The translations under genes and the position numbers were made by a program. 64,000 bases of DNA, from positions 145,950,751 through 146,014,750 of the forward strand of contig NC_053499.1 of the NCBI RefSeq assembly GCF_905171775.1, in the 5' to 3' direction. How positions within the stretch are numbered: the stretch's first letter is position 1; every line of letters begins with the position of its first letter. The notes below the pieces were generated by a model. The model made no database searches. It was not told the origin of the DNA and saw nothing but the letters and a program-made list of their open reading frames with translations. The stretch is from Rana temporaria. Taxonomy: Eukaryota; Chordata; Amphibia; Anura; Ranidae. Shown piece by piece: positions 12,543-23,141 of this stretch.

Positions 12543-12929
12543 ATGGAATACACTGGGGTAACAGAGTTTGCCCATCTATGGAACAACAAAAATTTGACGG
12601 AAGTAATGGGTATAGAGAAATCTTTAGAATGGGAGAGACAGGGAATTAATCGACTAATTCACTTGTATGAGGGCAACCTCATGAAAACGTTTTCAGATCT
12701 GAGACACAAATTTAATATATCAAATAAGACGTTTTATAAATACCTGCAGATTTGGCATGCCATCCAAGCGCAGTCCAGATCACAAACGAATGAATGGACT
12801 CAGATTCCCGCTCTTCTAAAAACAATCCAGACTAATACATCTAAAGGTTTAATTTCAGAGATGTACAGTAAATTGGGGGCCAGAGTAATAAATGTAAAGC
12901 GTGGGCAATCTGCGCTTCCTCCCAAATAG
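12543..12929 (+). pseudogene. L1/Tx1-type LINE ORF2, C-terminal fragment
   Basis: An open frame of 128 codons resembles the part of L1/Tx1-type ORF2 proteins downstream of the reverse transcriptase: an LWNN motif near the start, a central WERQGINRLIHLYEGN segment (the family shows W..GI..I.DL), then a DLRHKFNISNKTFYKYLQI segment matching the family pattern of 'DL...Y.LP...F.YLQ.RH'. No reverse transcriptase or endonuclease domain lies in frame upstream, so it is a 5'-truncated relic. The first Met is only the first ATG in the frame, not a true start. The assignment rests on recalled family patterns; a protein profile search would settle it. Confidence 0.65.
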
Positions 12930-13308
12930 TGATCAGTGCAGCAAGTGCTACAAAATGTTTCAAGTGAGATCTAGTGAGTTACCAAAAGAAGGCAAAAACC
13001 AAGCATCATGTCTCACATTTAAATGTGCTTTTTGGAATACACAGCTAAACAAAATATGTCAAAATAGGTATAAAAATGCGCAACCAAAAAAAAATAATTG
13101 GATAGAACCAAGCAAGGTGTCCTGTGTAAATAATAGGTATATATAAATAACCATAAAATATAACAATATAGTGTAACACTCAAGTGAAAAAGTGCAAGTG
13201 AAAATAATAATACAGAGAAAATAGTCCACTGTAGATGATATGGATTAGATGTAATCACAAAGTAAATTCATCAAACAAAAGTATCCACAAGATTTTCAGC
13301 CATTGGTA
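12930..13308. other. Non-coding flank, probably the other half of the repeat interrupted by the Tc1 element
   Basis: No gene is seen. The sequence is AT-rich and runs directly into the left Tc1 end. The sequence after the Tc1 right end (14920 on) belongs to a foldback repeat, so this flank may be the left part of that same repeat. Confidence 0.4.
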
Positions 13309-13310
13309 TA

Positions 13311-14917
13311 CAGTTGTGTTCAAAATTATTCAACCCCCCAATGCTGTAAAGGGTTTTAGGGAATTTAGTGTACATTTGTAATTGTATTCAGAATGAAATC
13401 CTACAAGGACTTCTTAAAGAACCATATGCAACTAAAATGACATCAATTGGTTTTGTAATACAGTAGTAAATGTTTATTTTGTGAATTCTTCATTTACACA
13501 ATTATTCAACCCCTTAAAGACTACCACTCTGAAGAACAGAGGTTCATTGAAGTGTATTCAATCAGGTATTGAAAACACCTGCGGATGTCAGGGAGCAGCA
13601 ATAAAGCCTAATAAGCATTAATTAGGCAGCTTTAAAATGACTGTGATACTCAGCTCCTTCTAGACATTTACTGGTGTGGTTACAAACATGGTGAAGTCAA
13701 GAGAATGGTCCAGGAAGACAAGAGAAGAGGTGACTACTCTTCACAGGAAGGGCAATGGCTATAAGAAGATTGCAAAGATGTTAAACATACCAAAAGACAC
13801 CATAGGAAGCATCATTCGCAAATTCAAGGCTAAGGGCACTGTTGAAACGCTACCTGGTCGTGGCAGAAAGAAGATGCTGACTTCGACTGCTGAGCGCTAC
13901 CTGAAGCGTAGAGTGGAGAAAAGTCCCCGTGTGACTGCTGAGGAACTGAGAAAAGATTTGTCAGATGTGGGTACTGAAGTTTCTGCTCAGACAATACGGC
14001 GCACACTGCGTAATGAAGGCCTCCATGCCAGAACTCCCAGGCGCACCCCCTTGCTGTCTCCAAAGAATAAGAAGAGTCGACTGCAGTATGCCAAAAGTCA
14101 TGTGGACAAACCACAGAAGTTTTGGGATTGTGTTCTGTGGACTGATGAAACTGTTTGGGCCCATGGATCAACGCTATGTTTGGAGGAGGAAGAACAAGGC
14201 CTATGATGAAAAGAACACCTTGCCTACTGTGAAGCATGGTAGGGGTTCAATCATGCTTTGGGGCTGTTTTGCTTCTGCAGATACAGGGAAGCTTCAGCGT
14301 GTGCAAGGTACCATGAATTCTCTTCAGTACCAGGAGATATTGGATGACAATGTGATGCAGTCTGTCACAAACCTGAGGCTTGGGAGACGTTGGACCTTTC
14401 AACAGGACAATGATGCCAAGCATACCTCCAAGTCCACTAGAGCATGGTTGCAGATTAAAGGCTGGAACATTTTGGAGTGGCCATCGCAGTCACCAGACCT
14501 AAATCCGATTGAGAACCTCTGGTGGGACTTAAAGAAAGCAGTTGCAGTGCGCAAGCCTAAGAATGTGACTGAACTGGAGGCTTTTGCCCATGACGAATGG
14601 GCGAAGATACCCGTAGATCGCTGCAAGACACTTGTGTCAAGCTATGCTTCACGTTTAAAAGCTGTTATAACTGTAAAAGGATGTTGTACTAAGTACTAAG
14701 ATTGAATGTCACTTGGGGGTTGAATAAAACTGATAATGATGTGAGCACAGAAAAGACATTTGTGGTTATTTCATTATAAATGTTATGTTATATTTGTCTG
14801 ACCTACACGTGCCTCTTTGATTTAATTGTAAGCAGGATGACTGAATGATCAAAATCAATGTCAAACTGGCCAAAACAATCAATTTCAGTGGGGGTTGAAT
14901 AATTTTGAACACAACTG
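13311..14917 (+). mobile_element. Tc1/mariner (Tc1-like) transposon, near full length
   Basis: The element is 1607 bp with TA on each side (13309-13310 and 14918-14919). The outer 28 bp of both ends are perfect inverted repeats, beginning CAGTTGTGTTCAAAATTATT. It carries one transposase gene in the plus orientation, broken by an apparent frame change. Intact ends and high coding conservation suggest fairly recent activity of the family, but this copy is probably not autonomous. Confidence 0.95.
13676..14699 (+). pseudogene. Tc1-like DD34E transposase, broken by one frame change
   Basis: The gene encodes a cut-and-paste transposase of the Tc1 group in two overlapping frames. The first frame (13676 on) holds the N-terminal paired-type helix-turn-helix region (about residues 10-55), a GRGRKK hook-like motif at 61-66, a second helix-turn-helix region (about 70-125) and WTDET with the first catalytic Asp at about residue 157. 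After about 14150 the matching protein continues in another frame, with LWGCF, the second Asp in QQDNDAKH (codon at 14406) and the Glu in NPIENLW (codon at 14511). There are 34 residues between the last two catalytic residues, so it is a DD34E enzyme. A small deletion just after WTDET probably caused the break. An alternative start is the Met at residue 5. The gene lies wholly between the inverted ends at 13311-14917. Confidence 0.93.
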
Positions 14918-14945
14918 TATATTCAGACAGAGAGGCCGCTTACCA

Positions 14946-15533
14946 GATTTGATGGACCTCCATTATGAAGGTCATGTAGGCTCATCAAAAACCAGTGGTC
15001 ACTCAAAGTGATCCTCTATGGCTGCACTCGTGTCTGCCTTTATTGAAACTTCCAGGTGCTGTGCTGGATCCTATACCAAGCACTCCTATCCCTGTTGATG
15101 CCTGTTGAGGAGAAACGCAGCGTTGGGCGGAGCAACTAACTTCTGACGTCACCACGCCCCAGCTGATCGGCTGAAGCCGTAGCTGGAAGTCTTTTATCCT
15201 GCTTTTAAAACTGTTCTGCTTAAACAAGCTTTTTATTGATGTCGGTTGAACTTTTTCAATAAATGGGTTTTTGGAATACCCAAAGTAATACTGCACCATG
15301 AAGCTTTTTTTGCTTTCCCCCTAAATATATTTGTCCACCACGCCATCCCATTGGAAATTGATTTTAGAAGCCGTGAGTGCTTGGTATAGGATCCAGCACA
15401 GCACCTGGAAGTTTCAAAGAAGGCAGACACGATCGCATACCAGAGTGCAGCCATAGAGGATCCCTTTGAGTAACCCCTGGTTTTTGATGAGCCTACATGA
15501 CCTCCGTAATAGAGGTCCATCAAATCAAATTGA
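14946..15533. repeat. Foldback (inverted) repeat with GAAACGC core and AATAAA
   Basis: The left arm (about 14946-15085) from GATTTGATGGACCTCCATTA to CCTATACCAAGCACTC is the reverse complement of the right arm (about 15375-15533). The spacer contains GAGGAGAAACGCAGCGTTGG at 15108 onward and AATAAA at 15258-15263. No protein is encoded. The Tc1 element lies directly to its left and probably inserted into it. Confidence 0.8.
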
Positions 15534-16638
15534 TTACTCAGCACCGTTATCAGTAGTGGTTTGTGTGCAGTGGCATCCCTCAGTATCGTCTGGGGTCATT
15601 CTAAAATTAGAGCCCTTACACATCGAGGATGGCTCCAACTCCATCTTTACCCATAGGTTGGTTTTTATAGACCTCCATTCCAGGACATTCTTCATACCTG
15701 ATCTCAGCACATCAGCACACACAGCAATTCAGCCAAATAGATCATAAATAGTTATTTATTGAGGGTGTTTGAAATGCCCACTCATCATTATCATTTACAA
15801 TGATCTGTCCATCACACAACTTATAGACTACAATATTCTGACTATAATTCTGGTGTCAGCAGTTCTCCAGAGCAGTTTTGGACCTTATAAAATAAATCAT
15901 CATTCTTCTATAGATTATTTTCATAACATTTCCAATTTTCACAGTAATGTCCTCACTGTACCTGTTGTGGTATCTTCTGTTATACATGAATTATATAAAT
16001 TTAGTATTCTGGTTTTATAGAAGGGTTTCATGCAATAGCTGTTAATAGGCTGCCCTTGCAATGACTGAATTGGACAGCTCTCAGAATACCTGGAGCAACA
16101 CCCCTTCTCCCCCACCACTAAAATTGCATGGAGTCCATTGAACCTTCTGAGTACCAGCTTCACATTGTGTTTTGTCTGTCTGTCTGTGCTTAGTGTACGG
16201 CCTCTCAGAAAGAGCATGTACTATTGCACTGCTCGCTATAAAGCCAGCCATACAGTACATGGCAGGACCAGCAGGGACTCATGTACATAAGACAATCTGT
16301 CAATTGGCTTGTGTACAACCAATCTGTCGGGTTTTTCATGAACAATCAGTGCCACCAGCTATAGCCAGCAACATTGATCACAGTATTCTTACAGCTGCGA
16401 ACGCTATCCACTATCAGAATACAATATACCATAGCGGGAAGGATCAGCACATCAACTGTGTGAATGGGGGACATGGTATATATATTTTTTTTTTTGTCCA
16501 ACACATGAAAAAATAAATACATTTGTTGGGCTGCCGAAGACAGCCAAGTAATCCACCTTCCATGGTCACTACACCCATGCACAGCGTTATATACAAATTA
16601 TGTGTCTTATCTTTGCAGATGAATATTTAGGTGGATCG
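15534..16638. other. No gene recognised; one diffuse repeat copy
   Basis: Mostly unique AT-rich sequence. The stretch at about 16210-16450 contains AATACAATATACCATAGCGG, resembling parts of 56440-56660 (AATACAATAGCACAGCGGGG) and 59440-59640, so it is probably an old copy of that repeat. Confidence 0.4.
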
Positions 16639-16710
16639 GAATTGGTGGTATAGTGGTGAGCATAGCTGTCTTCCAAGCAGCTGACTTTGGTTTGATTCCC
16701 AGCCAATGAT
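16639..16710 (+). pseudogene. tRNA-Gly (UCC)-like pseudogene
   Basis: The 72-nt segment follows vertebrate tRNA-Gly(UCC) closely. The A-box region TTGGTGGTATAGTGGTGAGC and the anticodon region GCTGTCTTCCAAGCAGC (anticodon TCC) are clear, and the B-box region is GGTTTGATTCC. The acceptor stem pairs at only five of seven positions, the T stem has a mismatch, and the B box has T where the consensus GGTTCGANTCC has C. No poly-T terminator follows directly. It is best seen as a decayed tRNA gene or retro-copy; a tRNA-derived SINE head is possible, but no further copies were seen in this window. Confidence 0.8.
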
Positions 16711-17639
16711 TGGGTGTAATGGAATTTTCTGGCAGTACTTGGTGCTATGCTGACTTGTCCTGAGAAGCCATGGGGGTCTAATCTTTCCACACAATGTGGC
16801 AGTTTGCTTGGAGTTATTTATAGAGGATGCACACTTATAATTAATTATTACAACAGTGATACAATTTGCTGCTTAAAGGTCAACTCCACCTTTTAGAGCA
16901 TTCATAAAACGTTCAGATGGTTCATTCTATACAGTCTGAACAGAATTCCACTGCTCACTTCTCATACAGATATTTTAGGAATCACTCAACGTCTAGGTTA
17001 TCTTGTTAAGGAGAAGAATCACCTTGTCCATTTTGTGTAATGACAGGTACACTTAGTTTTGGTTTATTGGCCTATGAATTATTTTACACATGCAGAACAG
17101 TGAGTGAATGTTCCTTGATCATTGAATATTTTTTTTTCCTGCAAACCAAAAATCTATATTAACAGAAAATGTCACTTTTAAAGATAGAATTGTTTTTTTT
17201 TTTTTGTTTTTCCGATACAAACAACAGAGGATACAAAAATAGCATATTAGAGAGTACAAGCAACTGAATGAATTCTGCACAGCTAGTTGAGTCCATTGCA
17301 GTCTGGTCCTCTGAGATATTCACATTGAGGTCTTGCTCAGTGGGTTTCAATGGTGGGCGGGTGCGCGTGCAGCTCCTTTTGTCCTTCATGCTGATAACGG
17401 CTGGCACACAAGGGCTCCTGACATGCTCAGCTGCTGGGATTATTGGATCTGGATTGATTCATGTTCAATATGCATCTCTGGCTGTAGAGCGGACTGTAGA
17501 GGTTCTACGGCCTAAATGACAAGAAACATTTATTAGGAAAACTACTTTTGTTGTACTGGATGGTGATAAGTGGTAACAATCATTCATTTTGCACCGATGA
17601 AAGGTGATATTTGATTACTGCACTCAGCAGTTTGTAATT
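16711..17639. other. No gene recognised; one TTAA-type element end
   Basis: AT-rich sequence. TTAAAGGTCAACTCCACCTT at 16873 resembles the left ends of TTAA-bounded elements such as 7130-7593, but a matching right end was not found. Nothing else is recognised. Confidence 0.45.
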
Positions 17640-17940
17640 GCTCTGGGGGCAACTGCAGTGGGTCAAGGGCAATAATACCCTGTTGGACCTCAGCTGTGCA
17701 CAAGTTGGACAAAACCAGGTCCTTCCTGGGCCTCGTCCAGGTAATACAATGTCGGGTCCATGCTGGATCTCAACTTGACACGGGTAAGGTAAAGCCAGCT
17801 CTCCACTGGACCTCAACTGTGCTCAAGACAGACAAATCAGGTCCTCCTTGGACCTCCTATAGATAAGACAAGACCAGGTCAATGCTGGATCTCTGCTGTA
17901 CACAGATAAGACAAACCCAGGTTCTTCCTGGACCATACAC
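17640..17940. repeat. Imperfect tandem repeat, unit roughly 55-60 bp
   Basis: Units repeat the pattern CTGGACCTCAACTGTGC... AGACAGACAAATCAGGTCCT with drift, for example around 17685, 17755, 17805, 17885 and 17925. Open frames across it reflect the repeat. Confidence 0.75.
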
Positions 17941-17966
17941 ATTTAAGACAGAATTATCAACACTAG

Positions 17967-18648
17967 GGGGCAGATTCACATACAGTTGGACAGGCGCCGT
18001 ATCTTACCTGGCTTAAATTCGAATCCAGGAAGAATTTGCGCCGTAAGTTATGGCGGCGTAGTGTATTTCTGGCGGCGTATTTGAAATTGGGCGGGTTGGG
18101 GGCGGGATTCATTTAAATGAAGCGCCTCCCCGCGCGGAATGAAATGCGCATGCGTCGTTCCTAAATTTCCCGCCGTGCATTGCGCTAAATGACATCGCAA
18201 CAACGTAATTTTTTTAACTTAGACGTGACTTATGTCCATCCCTATTTACGGACGACTTACGCAAAAAAAAAAATTCAAATTTTGACGCGGGAACGACGGC
18301 CATACTTAACATGGCAAGTCTATCTATACGCCACAAAATAGCAGCTTTAACTATACGCCGGAAAAAGCCGACTACAGACGACGTAAGAGAATGCGACGAC
18401 CGCACGTACGCTCGTGGATCGTCGGAAAAAGCTCATTTGCATACCCGACGCGGAAAACAACGCAAACTCCACCCAGCGGACGCCAAAGTATTGCATCTGC
18501 GATCCGAAGGCGTACGCTTTTCGGATCTTACCCAGATGCGGTCGTATCTTGGTTTGAGGATTCAAACTAAAGATACGATGCTGGAAATTTGAAAGTACGC
18601 CAGCGTATCAGTAGATACGCCGGCATACTTGCTCTGTGAATCTGCCCC
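17967..18648. mobile_element. CpG-rich MITE, GGGGCAGATTCAC ends, TAG target duplication
   Basis: Ends are GGGGCAGATTCACA and TGTGAATCTGCCCC, with TAG directly outside on both sides (17964-17966 and 18649-18651). The interior is rich in CpG and ACGCCG/CGGCGT motifs and largely self-complementary, with TACGCC near both ends. There is no convincing protein. Shorter relatives lie at 40394-40585 and 47677-48225. The 3-bp duplications suggest a PIF/Harbinger-like mobiliser, but that is inference. Confidence 0.85.
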
Positions 18649-18651
18649 TAG

Positions 18652-20763
18652 ATCTCAGTGTTGCACAGGTTCTTTACAAGCGTGTCTTGATTGTACAATG
18701 TTACAGCACTATTAGAAAACTCACAGTACTGGGATAACCTCTGATCACTATGCCAAAATGCATTCCAGCAGAATCTTTTCATACATAGTTTATTTTCCCT
18801 TTTGGCAGCATTTTCACCTTAAATAATCTGTGATCTCTCCATCAAAATAGCTATTTGTGCACATATACGATTTATTTTGTTTTATCCTGAGAGAGTTGGC
18901 GAAGGAGATTGTGAAGTCATATATGTAAAGATGAATATTCTTGGAGGAAGTCTGCTTTCGCTTGGATTGGTTCTAGAGGGATAGACATGCTTGAAACAAA
19001 AAATCCTGAAAAAGCAGATCTGATCTCTTGGCCCCGGCATCCATCATCACTGGCACTGATATTGTTTTACTAGTAGTTCCTGCAGTGAGGCAGTTATGCT
19101 ATAGCGGGGCTGTGGGGGAATATATATGACATTCTCCCTGTACTCCATTTTTAGGGGAATTATGCCACTGTGTAACAAATGAATGTTAATTTAGGTTTTG
19201 GACTCCATATAGTTGTTTCATCTAAAACTCCGTTTTTAAATTCTTGGGTAATTTGTTAAACTGAAACTTCCACTTCTAAAGCTGTCTGATGTGTTTCCAA
19301 AAATTCATAAAACTTCTTTGAAATGTTCATTTTTCGGTGTCGTAAAACTTTATGGGGCTTTTGATATTCAGTCTACATAGTGTATATGGAGGGTGGTAAT
19401 TGCGTGTGTCAAATCTTCAGAGGAAGAGAGGTATATTTCTCTGTAAAGGACCCTTCATAGATCTAACATATAGGGCCAAAAGACAAACTGTACATTTTCC
19501 TTTTATATTTGTTTAGGAATCAGATTTGGCTTATAAAAAAATCTGAACCATTAACAGGACATATTTCTTGACTTTGTTAAAATGTAATGTAACAGTTTTA
19601 TCACACAATGATTCTGCTAATAGATGAGTTATTTTTGCACTTTCTGTGATACAGTGACAACACTGTTTGTTGGGCAGGGAAATTGGCAACTAGATTTATC
19701 CTTAATTCTGGAATTGCTGCACTTCTCAAAAAAAAAAATGCCTTGATGGGTGGGTGTCAGTCTGGAAAGTGGGTGTTTTTAGGCAAGCTGTATCCACATG
19801 CATGACTGCCCTATTGTCTTCCTCTAAATATCCGCAGTTGCTACTGGAATTTTGTGCACACAATAACTGGTGGATCTTAGCGCTCCCTGTATTAATGTAG
19901 TTAGTATAATATTTCAGAGTTCTTTTTCTTATTGGGTCTAGGTGGAGTGGTTATCTATTCTGACTGAGGAAGTGGAGCCAAGACAGTGAGAGATGTAACT
20001 GGTACCAGCGGGGCTGGAATGTGACTGAGTCTCCTGGTGTATGAGGGGGGGAGATACCTATTCTCTTCCTCTGACAGACCCAGGGATATTCCTCTATCAC
20101 AGGAGCATTTTGTCTTTAATTTCTACCAGGGTGACAGCAATGATCCATCGAATTACTCTGGGGATGAACCCCATTCATTACATATCATGTTTCCCACATC
20201 ACTCGGCACACTATTTGTATTGCTTTCTGGAGATTTTACTATAATTGAGATAAATAATAACTCATCGGGCAAAGGAGGGGCCGTCATAGCTAGAGGAGTA
20301 AGAGAGGAAGATTGTGTGCACACTAAACCTGATACTTTCTGTAAAGAACAGAAAGGGAAAGAGCCCTGTTAAAGTGTTTAAGTGATTTTTTTTCCTGTTA
20401 TAATTCAGTCTGTTATATAACAGTAAGCTTCATTTAAAAAAAAAAAAAAATTCTGTATAATACCTTTTTTTCAAAGTGCCATTTAGCACTCAGGTGACTG
20501 CCCGCTGGTCTCCTCTTCCAAAGTGATAGCTGCAGAGGGAGGTGCTGGGAAACCCCCGCTGACGTCAGCCGGGGAGAGGAGGAGACCAGAAGACCGCGGG
20601 CAGTCATGTGGGCGCCAAGCGGCGCTCTGAAATTAGCCATTATACAGGAGATTACTGTTATATAATGACACAGCACAAGCAGTGCTGTACAACAGGCTTT
20701 AAAGGAGCCGGATCTTTTTTTTTTCTTTGGGTTAATACGTTTTAAAATAAAATGTGGACGCTA
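18652..20763. other. No gene recognised; unassigned 111-codon open frame
   Basis: Largely unique AT-rich sequence. An open frame at 20037-20372 (plus) encodes 111 residues without any motif I recognise, and its phase and flanks do not look like an exon. A possible TTAA-type element spans about 20380-20720 (TTAAAGTGTTTAAGTG start). A GGGCAGGGAAATTGGCAAC stretch at about 19673 recurs near 11728. Confidence 0.4.
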
Positions 20764-20842
20764 TTAACCACTTGATCTCCAAAAACTTTTACCCCGTTCA
20801 TGAGCAGAGCATTTTTTGCTATTCAGCATTGCGCTACTTTAA

Positions 20843-21228
20843 AGAGGAAGTAAACCCTGAAGTAAACAACTTCCTCTTATGCTCACAGCAAACCCTGCAA
20901 TGCCCATTATGTGACACTTACCTGCAAACTAACCCAGCACTGTCCTCTGTACAGGCTACGTCCATTTTTTTGCCCCTTCCTTCTGTGATTGGCCGGAGCT
21001 GTGTGACGTCACTCCCACCCGGAAACGGCACAGTCTAACTCTAACTAAAGCAACGGCACGGCGTGCCATTGCTTCAGCGCACATGTGCTGATGACTTTGG
21101 CACATGCAGATACAGGGGGATATCTCCTAAACCGTGCAGGTTTAGGAGATATCCAGGCTAGCTGCAGGTAAGCCTTATTATAGGCTTACCTGTAGCAAAA
21201 AAGTGTTTTGTAAGGGTTTACAACCACT
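20843..21228. mobile_element. TTAA-bounded element nested in a TTAACC element
   Basis: TTAA flanks are at 20839-20842 and 21229-21232. Ends are AGAGGAAGTAAACCCT and AGGGTTTACAACCACT. The interior includes TCTCCTAAACCGTGCAGGTT and TAGGCTTACCTG, which reappear in reverse orientation at 33318-33745. Removing it restores GCTACTTTAACTGTCC, the order expected of the host element. Confidence 0.85.
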
Positions 21229-21360
21229 TTAACTGTCCAATGTGTGGTCATGCAACACTGTATCTAAATGAAATTAATCACTGGGTTATTTCTATATTTT
21301 GTGATATAAACGGAAAAATAAAAACATTTTGAAAAAAAGAAAAACAATATTTTGTACTTT

Positions 21361-21782
21361 TGCCTCGTACACACGATCGCAATTTCCGACAACAAACCCG
21401 AGTTTTCAGCAGGAAAACGGCTGAAATTTGTCTTGCATACACATGGTCACGCTAATCTTGTCTGAAATTCCGAACGTCAAGAACGCAGTGACGTACAAGA
21501 CGTACGACGGGCCAAGATCAATGAAGTTCAATATGCAGTTCAGCTCTTATGCTTGATTCTGAGCATGCGTGTTTTTTTTTGCGCATCATATTTGCATACA
21601 GACGATCACCATTTGCGACAGGAATTTTTCCTGACACGAAAATTTAGATCCTGCCCTCAATCTTTTCTTGGTCGGAATTTTGACAGTAAAAGTGAGATGG
21701 AGCATACACACGGTCAGAATTTGTGACAAAAAGCTCACATCGCACTTTTATCTTCGGGAATCGCGATTGTGTGTACAAAGCA
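21361..21782. mobile_element. MITE with TGCCTCGTACACACGA ends, TTT target duplication
   Basis: Inverted ends are TGCCTCGTACACACGATCGC and GCGATTGTGTGTACAAAGCA, with TTT on both sides (21358-21360 and 21783-21785). The interior has GAGCATGCG and GGAGCATACACACGGTC. A relative lies at 59816-60186. It sits in the AT-rich middle of the TTAACC element, so it is younger than that element. Confidence 0.85.
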
Positions 21783-21880
21783 TTTCTGTTAAAATACATA
21801 TACAATAAAAATGTAACTTCTTAATAAAAATTAAGGCCAAAATTTATTTTGCTACATGTCAAATTCCCCTGCCGCTGGAA

Positions 21881-22462
21881 ATACATACATAGGGCCCGCG
21901 CTGAACAACTGCACTTCTGCATTCTAAACACAGAAGGCCGGCCACTCAGCTGAGGCACCATTCAAATCTCTCTCTCTGAGTGGTTCCTGTGCTGAGTGGC
22001 CGACCTCCTCTATAAAGTGACAGTTCACCTCAATGACCAATGGGGACGGAGCAAGACCACAATTTAGCCATAGTTAGTGATTTCAGCAGTACCCCAAGAT
22101 TTTCAGTAAGTTCAGACCATTTTTTTTTTTTTTTTATCAAATGTCCCCACAGCCATTCTGCCCCACGGTAGAATATCTGTACGATGTTTGTCAGGATCAC
22201 TGAGTGGCAGAGAAAATTGATGCATAGTTTGTAGAACGTTACAGTGATTCTAAATTACATGTGTCCAGAAAAAATGCCCAATATAAACAGACTACAGTAT
22301 GATGCAGGGAGGAGGGCGAGGCTGCAGCAAGGCACTGGTTATAGATTTTGGCTATTAAAAGATTAACATCTTTATGACCAATGCCTTCATGAACTAAATT
22401 TTATTCTTATGTATTTATAACATTCTAAATGAGGACCATTAATTTGGTATACAGCAACTTAC
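21881..22462. other. BANP intron side 3' of the exon; no gene recognised
   Basis: There is a short hairpin at about 21934-22005 (GGCCGGCCACTCAGC against GCTGAGTGGCCGACC) and a poly-T run near 22125. On the minus strand this is the intron that begins at the BANP donor. Confidence 0.55.
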
Positions 22463-22603
22463 CTGAGCTGTTGCCGATGGTTCAGTGACAGGTGCCAGCT
22501 GAACGTATTGGACCTGGATGTCATTGGCCTGTAGCGGGGAGCCATTAACTACACCAGATGTTGGGTCAGAGGTGACAGCGATGAGTTGTGCTCCTTGAAG
22601 AAC
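22463..22603 (-). CDS. BANP: BANP internal coding exon (C-terminal region)
   Basis: BANP (SMAR1) is a nuclear BEN-domain protein that binds DNA and regulates promoters and chromatin. This exon encodes 47 residues of its C-terminal part, downstream of the BEN domain. Read on the minus strand, a CTATCTCCAG acceptor precedes the first codon and a GTAAGTTG donor follows the last, and both junctions are phase 0. The peptide opens VLQGAQLIAV, contains GSPLQANDIQVQYVQLAPV and ends ATAQ. As I recall, human BANP has the same order near its C-terminus (VLQGAQLIAV..., DIQVQYVQLAPV) followed by about two dozen more residues. The expected next exon (beginning around TAEALQ) and the previous one were not found in the window. 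There is no frame damage, so it is probably functional. It is the only host coding segment I can support. Confidence 0.9.
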
Positions 22604-23141
22604 CTGGAGATAGAGAAAGACTACGGTCAAACATGTTCAGCACTGTAGATCATCATTTTCAGGGTTGTGGCAGTTATTTTGAATGCCCAGCTCTAACTTA
22701 TATGAACTTCAGCAGTGAAGAGGTAAAAGCAGAATTCAGGCCTAACTCCAGAAAACTATTGTATACTCAATGCCAGCCAAAAAGGCATACCACAGTAATG
22801 ATTACAGGGGTGGAATTCCGGAGCAGACAACCGCTAGGCTTTCTGAAATGGCCAGGAAATATTGATTGGCATGTGTATACAGAGCGGCAGAAATGGGAAG
22901 CCAAAACCTAACTCTTGCAGTGCCAGTCTGCTATCTGCAGCCAGAGGGCATTGCTATTCAGTGTAAGCTGAACCCATTAAAATCAAAGCAAAATAAAACA
23001 AGGGCCATGGCAGATGGGATTCAAGATGACTAACTGACTGTAGGGATGCTGTACTTGAGAAAAACAGGAAGGTTGGGACTTTAAATGAAGCAGGTTAAGA
23101 GGTGCCTCCATCCCTATTCAGTATAAAGAAAGGGGGAGTTT
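22604..23141. other. BANP intron side 5' of the exon; no gene recognised
   Basis: On the minus strand the acceptor polypyrimidine tract precedes 22603. The rest is intronic. A fragment GGGACTTTAAATGAAGC at about 23074 resembles the end of the foldback element that begins at 23142. Confidence 0.55.

Larger units (their letters stand above)
20764..21880. mobile_element. TTAACCACTT-type element interrupted by two insertions
   Basis: It starts TTAACCACTTGATC and continues with GCATTGCGCTACTTT...AACTGTCCAAT and a poly-A/T-rich middle, the same order seen at 47255-48688 and 48739-49652. Two other elements interrupt it (20843-21228 and 21361-21782). The right end is unclear; the limit given is where similarity fades. 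Confidence 0.7.

Noticed and set aside
16639..16710. Functional tRNA-Gly gene
   Set aside because: Acceptor and T-stem mismatches, an altered B box and no immediate poly-T terminator argue for a pseudogene.
20037..20372. 111-codon open frame
   Set aside because: No recognisable motif, no splice-site context and no relation to the BANP reading frame; kept only as a note.
1..22462. Search by eye for the final BANP exon
   Set aside because: No minus-strand segment beginning TAEALQ-like after an AG acceptor was found; short exons can be missed by eye, so this is not proof of absence.
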